Positions 1-7,628 of a DNA stretch of 64,000 nucleotides are shown here, in pieces. The first letter of the stretch is position 1, and each line of letters begins with the position of its first letter. The DNA lies in the NCBI RefSeq assembly GCF_003428335.1, contig NZ_CP031704.1:992001-1056000 (forward strand), given 5' to 3'. A program made the position numbers and the translations under genes. Origin of the DNA: Solimonas sp. K1W22B-7. Its GTDB lineage: Bacteria > Pseudomonadota > Gammaproteobacteria > Nevskiales > Nevskiaceae. The notes beneath the pieces were generated by a model. The model did no database searches. It saw only the letters and a program-made list of their open reading frames with translations, and was not told the origin of the DNA.

Positions 1-109
1 GGCCGCCATCGCCGAGATGTTCTCCGACGAAGCCTTCTGCCGCCAGGCCCGCGAAGCCGCCGACGACGAGGCGCTGCACAGCCTGCTGTCCAACTTCAAG
101 CCCGCCTGA
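1..109 (+). CDS. ptsN: PTS nitrogen-regulatory EIIA (PtsN), C-terminal end only
   Basis: Reading frame 2 is open from the left edge to a TGA at 107-109 and gives the last 35 residues of a protein ending LLSNFKPA. The segment with EMFSDEAFCRQAREA resembles the end of EIIA-Ntr (PtsN), where the last helix carries a similar SD..FC..LR pattern. PtsN is a phosphoacceptor of the nitrogen-related PTS. In many proteobacteria it lies directly before hprK and rapZ, which is what follows here. The catalytic histidine lies outside the window. The family call rests on a short tail plus the neighbours. Confidence 0.7.
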   Translation, partial: AAIAEMFSDEAFCRQAREAADDEALHSLLSNFKPA

Positions 110-126
110 CCCCGGGGCGGTCGCCG

Positions 127-756
127 ATGGCCGCCGCCTCCCGCACCACCTCCCAGCCGCCCCGGGACAGCACCACCCTGCACGGCGTTTTCCTGGAAGT
201 CTTCGGCCAGGGCGTCCTGATCACCGGCCGCAGCGGCCTGGGCAAGAGCGAACTGGCGCTGGAACTGCTGACGCGCGGCCACCGCCTGATTGCCGACGAC
301 GCGGTCGAGTTCGAACGCCGCGGCCAGGCCCTGCGGGGGCAGTGTCCGCCGCTGCTGGAAGGCTTCCTGGAGGCGCGCAGCCTCGGCGTGCTCAACATCC
401 GCCGCCTGTTCGGTCCCGGCAGCCTGCGCAAGGCCGCCACCCTGGACCTGGTGGTCGAGCTGGGCGCGGCGATGGCGCCGGCCAGCGGCATGGAGCGCCT
501 CTCGGGCCACCGCGGCAGTCGCGAAATCCTCGGCTTGAGCGTCGTCGAAATCTCCATTCCGATCCGCCTCGGGCATAATCTCGCGGTACTCGTCGAAGCC
601 GCCTGCCGCGATCTCAAGCTGCGCCGCCAGGGCTATCGCGCCGACGAGGATTTCAGCCGGCGCCAGGCGGACGCGATCCGCCGGGCCGGCGAGCCCGGGC
701 CCCGCAGCAAACCCAGCAAGAAAGCCGGACAGAAGAAAACGAAAAAGCCGCCATGA
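127..756 (+). CDS. hprK: HPr kinase/phosphorylase, short form
   Basis: This enzyme phosphorylates and dephosphorylates HPr on its regulatory serine. Seen: 209 aa with a Walker A loop GRSGLGKS (residues 34-41), a preceding conserved HG at 19-20, an acidic IADDAVEF segment (55-62), the signature EARSLGVLN (82-90) and the C-terminal block PIRLGHNLAVLVEAA. These are the kinase-domain motifs of HprK. Most HprK proteins are about 310 aa with an extra N-terminal domain. Here ptsN stops only 17 nt upstream, so that domain is absent, as in the short alphaproteobacterial forms. The tail is lysine-rich. The invariant RG of the signature is RS here. The HPr target (ptsH) lies downstream in the same operon. 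Confidence 0.9.
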   Translation: MAAASRTTSQPPRDSTTLHGVFLEVFGQGVLITGRSGLGKSELALELLTRGHRLIADDAVEFERRGQALRGQCPPLLEGFLEARSLGVLNIRRLFGPGSLRKAATLDLVVELGAAMAPASGMERLSGHRGSREILGLSVVEISIPIRLGHNLAVLVEAACRDLKLRRQGYRADEDFSRRQADAIRRAGEPGPRSKPSKKAGQKKTKKPP

Positions 757-790
757 AATCCATTCACGACAGTCCGACGGCGGTGTCGGC

Positions 791-1699
791 ATGAAGCTGG
801 TGATCGTCAGCGGCCTGTCGGGGGCCGGCAAGACCGTGGCCCTCAAGCAGTACGAGGATCTGGGCTACTACTGCATCGACAACCTGCCGCTGGCCCTGGT
901 GGGGCCGATGGCGCGCCGCGCCATCCGCCAGCTCGACCAGCGCTTCGACCGCCTCGCCGTCGGCATCGATGCGCGCGAGAGCCCCAAGGAAATCGAGAAA
1001 TTCCCGCGCTACCTGGAGTACCTGCGCGAGCAGGGCGTGGAGACCCGCGTGCTGTTCCTGCGCGCCGACGATCCGACGCTGCTCAAGCGCTACTCCGAGA
1101 CGCGCCGGCGCCATCCGCTGGCCAGCGAGCAGGTGTCGCTGCCCGAGGCCATCTCGCTGGAGCGCCGCCTGCTGGCGCCGATCGCCAATGTCGCCGATGC
1201 CACGCTGGATACCACCAGCAAGAACCTGCACGAGCTGCGCGAGGAGATCCTGGCGCAGGTGCCGGGCGGCGGCGCCGGCAAGCTGTCGCTGCTGTTCATG
1301 TCCTTCGGCTACAAGAACGGCCTGCCGGAAGCCGCGGACTTCGTCTTCGACGTGCGCTGCCTGCCCAACCCGCACTGGGAGCCGACGCTGCGCAAGCTGA
1401 CCGGACGCGATCCGGCGGTGGCCGCCTGGCTGGAGCGCTTCCCCCAGGTCAACCGCATGCTCGGCGACATCCGCCAGTTCCTCGACCACTGGCTGCCCGA
1501 GTACAAGCGCCAGGACCGCAGCTACCTGACCGTGGCCATCGGCTGCACCGGCGGCCAGCACCGCAGCGTCTACCTGGTGGAGCGCCTCGGCGCGACCCTG
1601 CGCGAGAACTACGACAACGTGGTGGTGCGCCACCGCGAGATGTGGGATGCCAACACCGAACGCCACGTCGGTCACAAGGACAAGGCGACGCACAAATGA
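791..1699 (+). CDS. rapZ: RNase adapter / nucleotide-binding protein RapZ
   Basis: RapZ (formerly YvcJ/YhbJ) binds nucleotides and, in enterobacteria, delivers small RNAs such as GlmZ to RNase E to control glucosamine-6-phosphate synthesis. Seen: 302 aa, the usual family length; Walker A GLSGAGKT at residues 8-15; the YYCIDNLP segment just after it; SETRRRHPL in the middle; and the C-terminal signature GCTGGQHRSV. It starts at ATG 791, 34 nt after hprK, and its stop overlaps the next start as ATGA. The hprK-rapZ-EIIA-HPr order is a standard proteobacterial cluster. Whether an sRNA target exists in this organism cannot be told from the window. Confidence 0.95.
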   Translation: MKLVIVSGLSGAGKTVALKQYEDLGYYCIDNLPLALVGPMARRAIRQLDQRFDRLAVGIDARESPKEIEKFPRYLEYLREQGVETRVLFLRADDPTLLKRYSETRRRHPLASEQVSLPEAISLERRLLAPIANVADATLDTTSKNLHELREEILAQVPGGGAGKLSLLFMSFGYKNGLPEAADFVFDVRCLPNPHWEPTLRKLTGRDPAVAAWLERFPQVNRMLGDIRQFLDHWLPEYKRQDRSYLTVAIGCTGGQHRSVYLVERLGATLRENYDNVVVRHREMWDANTERHVGHKDKATHK

Positions 1700-2100
1700 G
1701 CGTCGGCGTGCTGCTGGTGACCCACGGCAAGCTCGGGCAGAACCTGCTCGAGACCATGCACCACATGCTGGGCGATCTGCCGCTGCGCAACGACGCCCTG
1801 GAAGTGCACCTGGTGCAGAACCACGACGGCCTGATCCTGCAGGGCCAGAAACTCGCCGACCTGCTCGACGACGGCGACGGCGTGCTGATCCTGACCGACG
1901 CCTTCGGCTCCACGCCGAGCAACATCGCCAACAAGCTGGCGGCGGGCCGCGAGGTCCGTGTCGTATCCGGCATCAACCTGCCGATGCTGATCCGCATCTT
2001 CAATTATCCCAGGCTGTCGCTGTCCGAGATGGCGCAGGGCGCGGTGGACGGCGGTCAGCGCGGCATCATCGCCTGTCCCCATAAAGACAAGGGAGCCTGA
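1696..2100 (+). CDS. PTS EIIA component, mannose/fructose (ManX-type) family
   Basis: 134 aa. The start is the ATG at 1696, which overlaps the rapZ stop (ATGA); a longer upstream frame is only read-through of rapZ. The N-terminus MSVGVLLVTHG holds His10, the expected phosphoacceptor of EIIA-Man domains. DGVLILTDAFGSTPSN is the usual second signature of this fold. No EIIB, EIIC or EIID partner lies nearby, so it probably receives phosphate from HPr as a regulatory output rather than feeding a sugar permease. That last point is inference from gene content. Confidence 0.9.
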   Translation: MSVGVLLVTHGKLGQNLLETMHHMLGDLPLRNDALEVHLVQNHDGLILQGQKLADLLDDGDGVLILTDAFGSTPSNIANKLAAGREVRVVSGINLPMLIRIFNYPRLSLSEMAQGAVDGGQRGIIACPHKDKGA

Positions 2101-2101
2101 C

Positions 2102-2368
2102 GTGGAACGAACCGTAGACATCGTCAACAAGCTCGGCCTGCACGCGCGTGCCGCCGCCAAGCTGGTCACGCTGGCCGCCAAGTTCGAGGCCGACGTGCGC
2201 GTGCGCAAGGACGGCCGCGAGGTCAGCGGCAAGTCGATCATGGGCGTGATGATGCTGGCCGCCGCCAAGGGCTCGCAGATCACCCTGATCGCCGAGGGCG
2301 AGGATGCCGGGCAGGCCCTGACGGAACTGGCGGCGCTGGTCGCCGACCGCTTCGGCGAAGACGCATAG
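2102..2368 (+). CDS. ptsH: Phosphocarrier protein HPr
   Basis: 88 aa with a GTG start one base after the EIIA stop, preceded by an aaggga ribosome-binding site. HPr accepts phosphate from Enzyme I on a histidine and passes it to EIIA proteins. Seen: NKLGLHARAA with His14 as the phospho-histidine, and SGKSIMGVMML with Ser45 at the position phosphorylated by HprK. Because hprK is in the same operon, both the histidine and serine switches of this HPr are probably used. Length and motif spacing are normal for the family. Confidence 0.95.
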   Translation: MERTVDIVNKLGLHARAAAKLVTLAAKFEADVRVRKDGREVSGKSIMGVMMLAAAKGSQITLIAEGEDAGQALTELAALVADRFGEDA

Positions 2369-2382
2369 GCAGTCGCCCGCGC

Positions 2383-4134
2383 ATGTCGCTCTGGCTCACC
2401 GGTATCGGCGTCTCGCGAGGCATCGCGATCGCCCGCGTGCAGAAAGTGCATGCGGGTGACCTCGACGCGCCCGAGTACAAGCTGGAGCCGGCCGAGGTGG
2501 AGCCCGAGCTGCGGCGCTTCAGGGAGGCGCATGCCCGCGCCCGCGACCAGCTGCGCGACATCCGCGGCCAGATTCCGCCGGGTACGCCGGGCGACATCGC
2601 CGCCTTCATCGACACCCACCTGCTGATGATGGACGACCGCTCCATCACCGAGGCCACGGCGGCGACCATCCGCAGCCAGGGCATCAACGCCGAAGCGGCG
2701 CTGCGCAAGACCCGCGACGCCCTGGTCGCGGTGTTCGAGCAGATGGACGACCCGTACCTGAAAACGCGCAAGGACGACGTCGAGCATGTCGTCGCGCGCG
2801 TGCTGCGGGTGCTGCTCAAGTCCGAGAAGGCGCTGCCCAAGGCCGAGGCCGGCGCCGAGCCCCTGATCGTCGTCGCCGACGACATCACCCCCGCCGACAT
2901 CATCCTGCTGTCGCAGCAGAACGTCGCCGCCTTCGTCACCGAGTACGGCGGCCCGCTGTCGCATACCGCGATCCTGGCGCGCAGCCTCGGCATCCCCGCG
3001 GTGGTGGGCCTGCGCGATGCGCGCCGCCTGCTGCGCGACGGCGAGACCCTCGTCGTCGACGGCGAGCCCGGCCACGTGCTGGCCGACCCCGACGAACAGG
3101 CGCTGGCCTTCTACCGCAATCGCCAGGCCGAGCAGGCCGAGTACCGCCGCAACCTGGTCAAGCTGCGCGGCAAGGCCGCGGTCTCGCGCGACGGCGTCAA
3201 GATCCGCCTGCTGGCCAACATCGAGCTGCCGGAGGACGCCCGCGAGGCGGCCGCCAACGGTGCCGAGGGCGTCGGCCTGTACCGCACCGAGTTCCTGTAC
3301 ATGAACCGCAAGACCCTGCCGTCCGAGGACGAGCAGTACGAGGCCTATGCGCGCATCGTGGCCTCGGTGGACGGTCCGATCACGATCCGCACGCTGGACC
3401 TGGGTGCCGACAAGCAGGTCGACTCCGGGCGCAGCAACGGCCCCACGCCGAACAACCCGGCGCTGGGTCTGCGCGCGATCCGCCTGTGCCTGAAGGAACC
3501 CGAGCTGTTCCGCGTGCAGGTGCGCGCGCTGCTGCGCGCCTCGGCCATGGGCCGCGTGCAGATCATGCTGCCGATGATCTCCAGCCTGCAGGAATACCGC
3601 CAGGCGCTCGGCCTGATCGAGCTGGCGCGCGCCGAACTGCAGCAGGAAGGCCAGCCGATGGCGGCCGAGGTGCCGGTGGGGGCGATGATCGAGGTGCCGG
3701 CGGCGGCCATCGCCGCGCCGATGCTGGCGCGCCACGCGCGCTTCTTCTCGATCGGCACCAACGACCTGATCCAGTACACCCTGGCGATCGACCGCGTCGA
3801 CGACGAGGTCAACTACCTCTACGACCCCTTGCACCCGGCGGTGCTGCAGCTGATCAGCCACACCATCGAATCCGGCGCCAAGGCGGGCATCCCGGTGGCG
3901 ATGTGCGGCGAGATGGCCGGCGACGTGCGCTATACGCGCCTGCTGCTGGGCCTGGGCCTGACCGACTTTTCCATGCATCCTGCCTCGGTGCTGGAGGTCA
4001 AGCGCATCATCATGGACTCCGACATCGGCGCCCTGCGCCGCACCGCCATGCGACTGCTGGCGTCCACCGATCTCCATGAGATGCGCGAGCTGATCGCCGC
4101 GCTGGACCACGGCGACGGCGCCGTCGCTGCTTAG
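2383..4134 (+). CDS. ptsI: Phosphoenolpyruvate-protein phosphotransferase (PTS Enzyme I)
   Basis: 583 aa. It takes phosphate from PEP and passes it to HPr. Seen: the swivelling-domain active site GGPLSHTAILARSLGIPA with His194; the PEP-binding barrel with GLYRTEFLYM (Arg301); the SIGTNDLIQYTLA block; and PVAMCGEMAGD with the catalytic Cys508. It has no N-terminal GAF domain, so it is the sugar-type PtsI architecture rather than PtsP. It lies 14 nt after ptsH and 11 nt before mgtE, consistent with one transcript. The ribosome-binding site at the ATG is weak, but the N-terminal LTGIGVSRGIAIA is the normal start of the family. Confidence 0.95.
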   Translation: MSLWLTGIGVSRGIAIARVQKVHAGDLDAPEYKLEPAEVEPELRRFREAHARARDQLRDIRGQIPPGTPGDIAAFIDTHLLMMDDRSITEATAATIRSQGINAEAALRKTRDALVAVFEQMDDPYLKTRKDDVEHVVARVLRVLLKSEKALPKAEAGAEPLIVVADDITPADIILLSQQNVAAFVTEYGGPLSHTAILARSLGIPAVVGLRDARRLLRDGETLVVDGEPGHVLADPDEQALAFYRNRQAEQAEYRRNLVKLRGKAAVSRDGVKIRLLANIELPEDAREAAANGAEGVGLYRTEFLYMNRKTLPSEDEQYEAYARIVASVDGPITIRTLDLGADKQVDSGRSNGPTPNNPALGLRAIRLCLKEPELFRVQVRALLRASAMGRVQIMLPMISSLQEYRQALGLIELARAELQQEGQPMAAEVPVGAMIEVPAAAIAAPMLARHARFFSIGTNDLIQYTLAIDRVDDEVNYLYDPLHPAVLQLISHTIESGAKAGIPVAMCGEMAGDVRYTRLLLGLGLTDFSMHPASVLEVKRIIMDSDIGALRRTAMRLLASTDLHEMRELIAALDHGDGAVAA

Positions 4135-4145
4135 GACAAGGTCCG

Positions 4146-5498
4146 ATGGCCGAACAGACCCGCAGCCAGGCCCACCTGAGGCGCCTCCGCGAGGCGCTGG
4201 AAGGCGGCCGCCTGCTGCCGGTGAAGCGCTCGCTGCAGGCGCTCAATCCCGCCGAGATCGCCAGCCTGCTGCAGTCGCTGCCGACGCAGGAGCGCAACGT
4301 CGTCTGGGAGATGGTGGATCGCGAGGATGACGGCGAGGTGCTGCTGCACCTGGCCGACGAGGTGCGCGAGGGCCTGATGCGCGAGATGGACACCGCCGAA
4401 CTGGTGGCCGCCGCCGAGGAACTCGACATCGACGACCTCGCCGACTTCGTCGAGCATCTGCCCGAGACGGTGACGCAGCAGGTGCTCAAGGCGCTGGACG
4501 CCGACGACCGCGCGCGCCTCGAATCGGTGCTGGCCTACGAGCCGGACACCGCCGGCGGCCTGATGAACACCGACACCGTGACGGTGCGCCCGGACGTGTC
4601 GCTGGACGTGGTGCAGCGCTACCTGCGCCTGCGCGGCGAACTGCCGCCGCATACCGACGCGCTGTTCGTGGTGGACCGCTACGGCGCCTATCTCGGCACC
4701 CTGCCGCTGGACAAGATCCTGACGCGCGATCCGGACTCGCTGGTGCAGGCGGTGATGGAGCACGAGCGCGAGCCCTTCCTCGACACACTGTCGGACCGCG
4801 AGGTGGCGCAGCGCTTCGAGAACGCCGACCTGGTGTCCGCTCCGGTGGTCAACGAGAAGGGCATCCTGCTGGGCCGCATCACGGTCGACGACGTGGTCGA
4901 CGTGATCCGCGCCGAGGCCGATCACAACATGATGGCGATGGCCGGCTTGAATGAAGAGGAAGACCTCTTCGCCCCCGTGCGCAGCGCCGCGCGCCGCCGC
5001 GCGCTGTGGCTGGGCATCAACCTGTTCACCGCCTGCATCGCCTCGCGCGTGGTCGGCATGTTCGAGGCCACCATCAGCGAGGTGGTGGCGCTGGCCGTGC
5101 TGATGCCGATCGTCGCCAGCATGGGCGGCATCACCGCCAACCAGATCGTCGCCCTGATGGTGCGCGGCCTGGCCCTGGGCCAGGTGGGCAGCGGCAACAC
5201 CGGCGCGCTGTTCAAGAAGGAGATCGCGGTGGCGCTGATCAACGGCCTGCTGTGGGGCCTGGTGATCGCGCTGGTGGTGCTGTTCTGGTTCAGGAGTCCC
5301 GCCCTGTCCTTCGTGATCGGCCTGGCATTGGTCCTGAATCTCGCCTGCGCCGCCACTGCCGGCGTCTTCGTGCCAGTGATCCTGCGACGCCTGAAGCTGG
5401 ACCCGGCGCTCGCCGGCAGCGTGGTGGTCACGACCTTCACCGATGTGATGGGATTCTTCCTGTTCCTGGGCTTGGGCACGCTGATCCTGATCAAGTAG
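4146..5498 (+). CDS. mgtE: Magnesium transporter MgtE
   Basis: 450 aa inner-membrane Mg channel/transporter. Domain order seen: an alpha-helical N domain (about residues 1-130) with the repeated pattern of LPxxxRxxVWEMVD; two CBS domains (about 135-255) including the TAGGLMNTD entry and an acidic DDVVDVIRAEADHN exit; and a membrane domain from about 280 to the end with roughly five hydrophobic segments. The pore-helix region reads PIVASMGGITANQI followed by ALMVRGLALGQV, a variant of the family's GGNAGTQ motif. It is the last gene of the PTS cluster, a position mgtE also holds in other gammaproteobacteria. Magnesium sensing by the N and CBS domains is known for the family and not shown here. 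Confidence 0.93.
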   Translation: MAEQTRSQAHLRRLREALEGGRLLPVKRSLQALNPAEIASLLQSLPTQERNVVWEMVDREDDGEVLLHLADEVREGLMREMDTAELVAAAEELDIDDLADFVEHLPETVTQQVLKALDADDRARLESVLAYEPDTAGGLMNTDTVTVRPDVSLDVVQRYLRLRGELPPHTDALFVVDRYGAYLGTLPLDKILTRDPDSLVQAVMEHEREPFLDTLSDREVAQRFENADLVSAPVVNEKGILLGRITVDDVVDVIRAEADHNMMAMAGLNEEEDLFAPVRSAARRRALWLGINLFTACIASRVVGMFEATISEVVALAVLMPIVASMGGITANQIVALMVRGLALGQVGSGNTGALFKKEIAVALINGLLWGLVIALVVLFWFRSPALSFVIGLALVLNLACAATAGVFVPVILRRLKLDPALAGSVVVTTFTDVMGFFLFLGLGTLILIK

Positions 5499-5741
5499 CC
5501 GCCTCTGCGTCTCCATAATCTGGTTTCGCGCAGTGAAGCCGGGTTTTTCGTTGATCACCAACCGAACCGTTCATCCCGAGTGCCGCGTAGCGGTGTATCG
5601 AGGGACGTACCGCGCCCGTGCAACTGCCTGCCCTTTGCCCGGTTCGTAGGAGCGAGCTTGCTCGCGACCCGGTCGGGTTTCCCTTGGCCAGTTGCGGCAA
5701 ACAAACCGCCGTCATCCTTCCAGCCTCCTGCTGCCGCAGCT
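5499..5741. other. Convergent intergenic region between mgtE and the cobalamin-binding-like gene
   Basis: 243 bp lie between two genes that point at each other. No coding frame fits its surroundings. It holds a short REP-like palindrome (listed separately). A second low-complexity stretch around 5575-5605 (tgccgcgtagcggtgtatcg) contains a ccgc-tag-cggt inverted repeat of the kind often dispersed between genes. No strong rho-independent terminator with a T-run was found. Confidence 0.5.
5646..5667. repeat. REP-like palindrome
   Basis: The core gcgagcttgctcgc (5652-5665) is a six-base-pair stem with a TT loop, set in a gtaggagcgag context. I know this pattern as a common dispersed extragenic palindrome in pseudomonads and relatives. 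Only one copy is visible in this window, so the repeat status is inferred from general knowledge. Confidence 0.5.
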
Positions 5742-6512
5742 TCAGCCGATCAGCCGCCGCAGCGCACGATAGCCCTCGACCAGCCGCGGGCCGGGCCGGC
5801 CGAGGAAGGCTTCGGTGATGGGGTACACGCGCTGGTCGCGCACGGCGGGCACGCTTTCCCAGCCCTCGCGCCGCAGCACCACCTCGGCGCGGTACTTCTC
5901 TTCCTTCACGCCGCACCAGGACATCACGACGACGTCCGGCGCCAGGCGCTGCGCCTCGGCGACGTCCAGCGTGGCGCTCTTCAGGTCGGCATCGGCCAGC
6001 AGGTTGTGGCCGCCGGCGCGTTCGATCAGGTCGTGCACCCAGGAGCGGCGCGCGGCGCCGATCACCGGCTTGGGCCACCATTCCACCAGCACGCGCGGCG
6101 CATCGGCAGCCGGGGCCACCGGCGGCATTGCGGCCTGCATCTGCGCGATCAACTCCGCGCCGCGCTCGGGCACGCCCAGCGCTTCGGCGATCACGCGGAT
6201 GCTGTCGAACACGTCGTCGAGGCTCAGCGGGTCGATCACGATGCAGCGCAGGCCGGCGGCCTGCAGGGCCTCGACGATGCGCTCGTGGCCGGGCACGGTC
6301 AGCGAGGTCAGCACCAGGTCCGGCTGCAGCGCGATGGCGGCTTCCACGTCCAGGTCCAGGTCGCGGCCCAGCTTGACCAGGGGTGCGACGATCTCAGGCG
6401 GGTAGTCGGAGTCGGTGTCGATCGCGATGATGCGGTCGGCACAGCCCAGCGCGCAGATGATCTCGGTGTTGGAGCAGGTGTGCGACAGCACCCGCCGCGG
6501 CGTGGTGCTCAA
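5742..6512 (-). CDS. BtuF-like periplasmic-binding-fold protein (cobalamin-binding family)
   Basis: I place the start at TTG 6512, which overlaps the upstream gene's stop (TTGA), giving 256 aa; an ATG at 6557 would need a 49-nt overlap. The fold is that of helical-backbone metal/cofactor-binding proteins. Seen: NTEIICALGCADRIIAID near the start, LQPDLVLT in the middle, the later APDVVVMSWCG, and WPKPVIGAARRSWVHDLIERAGG. These fit the cobalamin-binding/BtuF group. No signal peptide is present with either start, so it may be one of the cytoplasmic BtuF-like proteins common in proteobacteria and not a transporter subunit. No btuC or btuD is adjacent. The ligand is not proven. Confidence 0.75.
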   Translation of the reverse strand: MSTTPRRVLSHTCSNTEIICALGCADRIIAIDTDSDYPPEIVAPLVKLGRDLDLDVEAAIALQPDLVLTSLTVPGHERIVEALQAAGLRCIVIDPLSLDDVFDSIRVIAEALGVPERGAELIAQMQAAMPPVAPAADAPRVLVEWWPKPVIGAARRSWVHDLIERAGGHNLLADADLKSATLDVAEAQRLAPDVVVMSWCGVKEEKYRAEVVLRREGWESVPAVRDQRVYPITEAFLGRPGPRLVEGYRALRRLIG

Positions 6513-6940
6513 GCGCGTTCCAGCCCCTTGAGTGCCTGCGGCGCGTTGCGCTTCCACATGGCGCGCAGGACCAGTACCAGCAGCTTGCCGGTGCAGGGGA
6601 TCTTCGGGTCGAAGCGGATCACGTAGTCGATCTGCGTGCGGCCGTTGTCGGACGTGAACAGGATCTGGCCGAGGTGGTTCTTGATCGGGCTGCCGCGGGT
6701 GACCTGGTAGTCGATGCGGCGGTTCGGCTCGAAGGCGACGATGGTTTCGTCGAAGCTGCTGCGGCCGGAGCCGATGCGGCGCACCGAGCCGATGCCGTTG
6801 GCTTCCAGCTCGCCCTCGCGGATGCGCATGCAGTGGCTGCCGAACAGGGTAGTGAAACGCTCGTGGTCGGCGAAGAAATCAAACACCTCGGACAGCGGGG
6901 CGTTGACCGTCTCCGCCAGGCGGACTTCGTATCTGGGCAT
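6509..6940 (-). CDS. SRPBCC (START/polyketide-cyclase fold) family protein
   Basis: 143 aa. The pattern ETVNAPLSEVFDFFADHERF at the N-terminus, followed by alternating beta-strand segments (GIGSVRRIGSG, FEPNRRIDYQV, TQIDYVIRFDPKIP) and a long C-terminal helix, is typical of SRPBCC proteins, which bind hydrophobic ligands in a helix-grip cavity. No catalytic residues can be assigned from family membership alone. It is transcribed with the downstream BtuF-like gene, whose likely TTG start overlaps this stop codon, so the two are probably translationally coupled. It diverges from rnpB. Confidence 0.8.
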   Translation of the reverse strand: MPRYEVRLAETVNAPLSEVFDFFADHERFTTLFGSHCMRIREGELEANGIGSVRRIGSGRSSFDETIVAFEPNRRIDYQVTRGSPIKNHLGQILFTSDNGRTQIDYVIRFDPKIPCTGKLLVLVLRAMWKRNAPQALKGLERA

Positions 6941-6992
6941 GTCTGGCTCCCGTCAAAGACCTGCATTGTGGCGTCCGCTGGCGCTGCAGTCA

Positions 6993-7022
6993 TGTGCAAA
7001 CCCGGCGCCCGGGGCGGATAAT
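6993..7022 (+). promoter_or_regulatory. Likely sigma-70-type promoter of rnpB
   Basis: A good -10 hexamer GATAAT lies at 7017-7022, exactly seven bases before the predicted 5' end of RNase P RNA. The only -35 candidate at suitable distance is TGTGCA (6993-6998, 18-bp spacer), which is a weak match. The -10 placement relative to the RNA start is the main support. Confidence 0.5.
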
Positions 7023-7028
7023 GCGCGC

Positions 7029-7407
7029 GGGAGCCGGCCAGGCAATCGCCGCCGCGAAAGCGGGGGAGGAAAGTCCGGGCTTCATAGGGCGAGGTGCCAG
7101 GTAATGCCTGGGCGGCGTGAGCCGACGGAAAGTGCCACAGAGAACAGACCGCCGATGGCCCGCAAGGGCACAGGCAAGGGTGAAACGGTGCGGTAAGAGC
7201 GCACCGCGGGGCCGGCAACGGCAACGGCACGGTAAACCCCACCGGAAGCAAGGCCAAATAGGGATGGACGTAGCCGCAAGGCTGCAACGCGCGGCCCGCG
7301 CGCCATCCGGGTAGGCTGCTAAAGCGCCGCGGTGACGCGTCGCGTAGAGGAATGGTTGCCTCGGGTCCGCAAGGATTCGACAGAACCCGGCTTATCGGCC
7401 GACTCCC
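7029..7407 (+). ncRNA. rnpB: RNase P RNA, bacterial class A
   Basis: Catalytic RNA that matures the 5' ends of tRNAs. Seen: the universal 5' core gaggaaagtccgggc (7066-7080); the 3' core acagaacccggctta followed by cggccgactccc (to 7407); internal landmarks such as gtgccacagagaacagaccg; and a gtagaggaatggttgcc-type segment before the 3' core. The ends are set by the P1 helix: gggagccggcc (7029-7039) pairs with ggccgactccc (7397-7407) with one mismatch. Six T follow at 7408-7413, so P1 plus the T-run may act as the terminator. Short open frames across this stretch are artefacts of the RNA gene. The 3' end of this gene is duplicated before the second RHS gene. Confidence 0.97.
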
Positions 7408-7420
7408 TTTTTTCACGCCA

Positions 7421-7445
7421 CCGGGCTGCCGCAAGGGCAGCCCGG
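7421..7445 (+). terminator. GC-rich hairpin behind rnpB (copy 1)
   Basis: A perfect 10-bp stem ccgggctgcc / ggcagcccgg with the loop gcaag. It lies after the T-run that follows rnpB and has no T-run of its own, so it may be a secondary terminator or an RNA 3'-protecting structure. The same hairpin is repeated at 28805-28829 before the second RHS gene. Confidence 0.5.
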
Positions 7446-7628
7446 GATGGCTTGCCTATGCCTTCCCCCGGCATTTTTGGCCAATCGTGAAAACAAAAAT
7501 TCTTTTAATATTAGTAACATAGTAAAAAACATCGATTTTCGACTAAACACTTTGCCGTTTTCTTCGGATTAGGCGGGGAGCGGGCTGGATTCACGGCCCC
7601 CAGATCCACGCAGGTTCAAAGAAAACAC
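7446..7628 (+). promoter_or_regulatory. AT-rich leader of RHS gene 1
   Basis: About 180 bp between the hairpin and the ATG of the first RHS gene, much more AT-rich than the surroundings. A 37-nt block (7533-7569) is identical in the leader of the second RHS gene (28917-28953), while the A/T tract before it varies. This suggests a conserved promoter or RNA leader. I could not assign a clear sigma-factor consensus. The ribosome-binding site before ATG 7629 is weak (aaag). Confidence 0.4.

Noticed and set aside
5580-6626. A long + strand frame across the BtuF-like region
   Set aside because: It is histidine/glycine/alanine-rich and antisense to a clear family protein.
7082-7314. Short frames on both strands within 7082-7314
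   Set aside because: They fall within RNase P RNA, whose conserved sequence explains the region fully.
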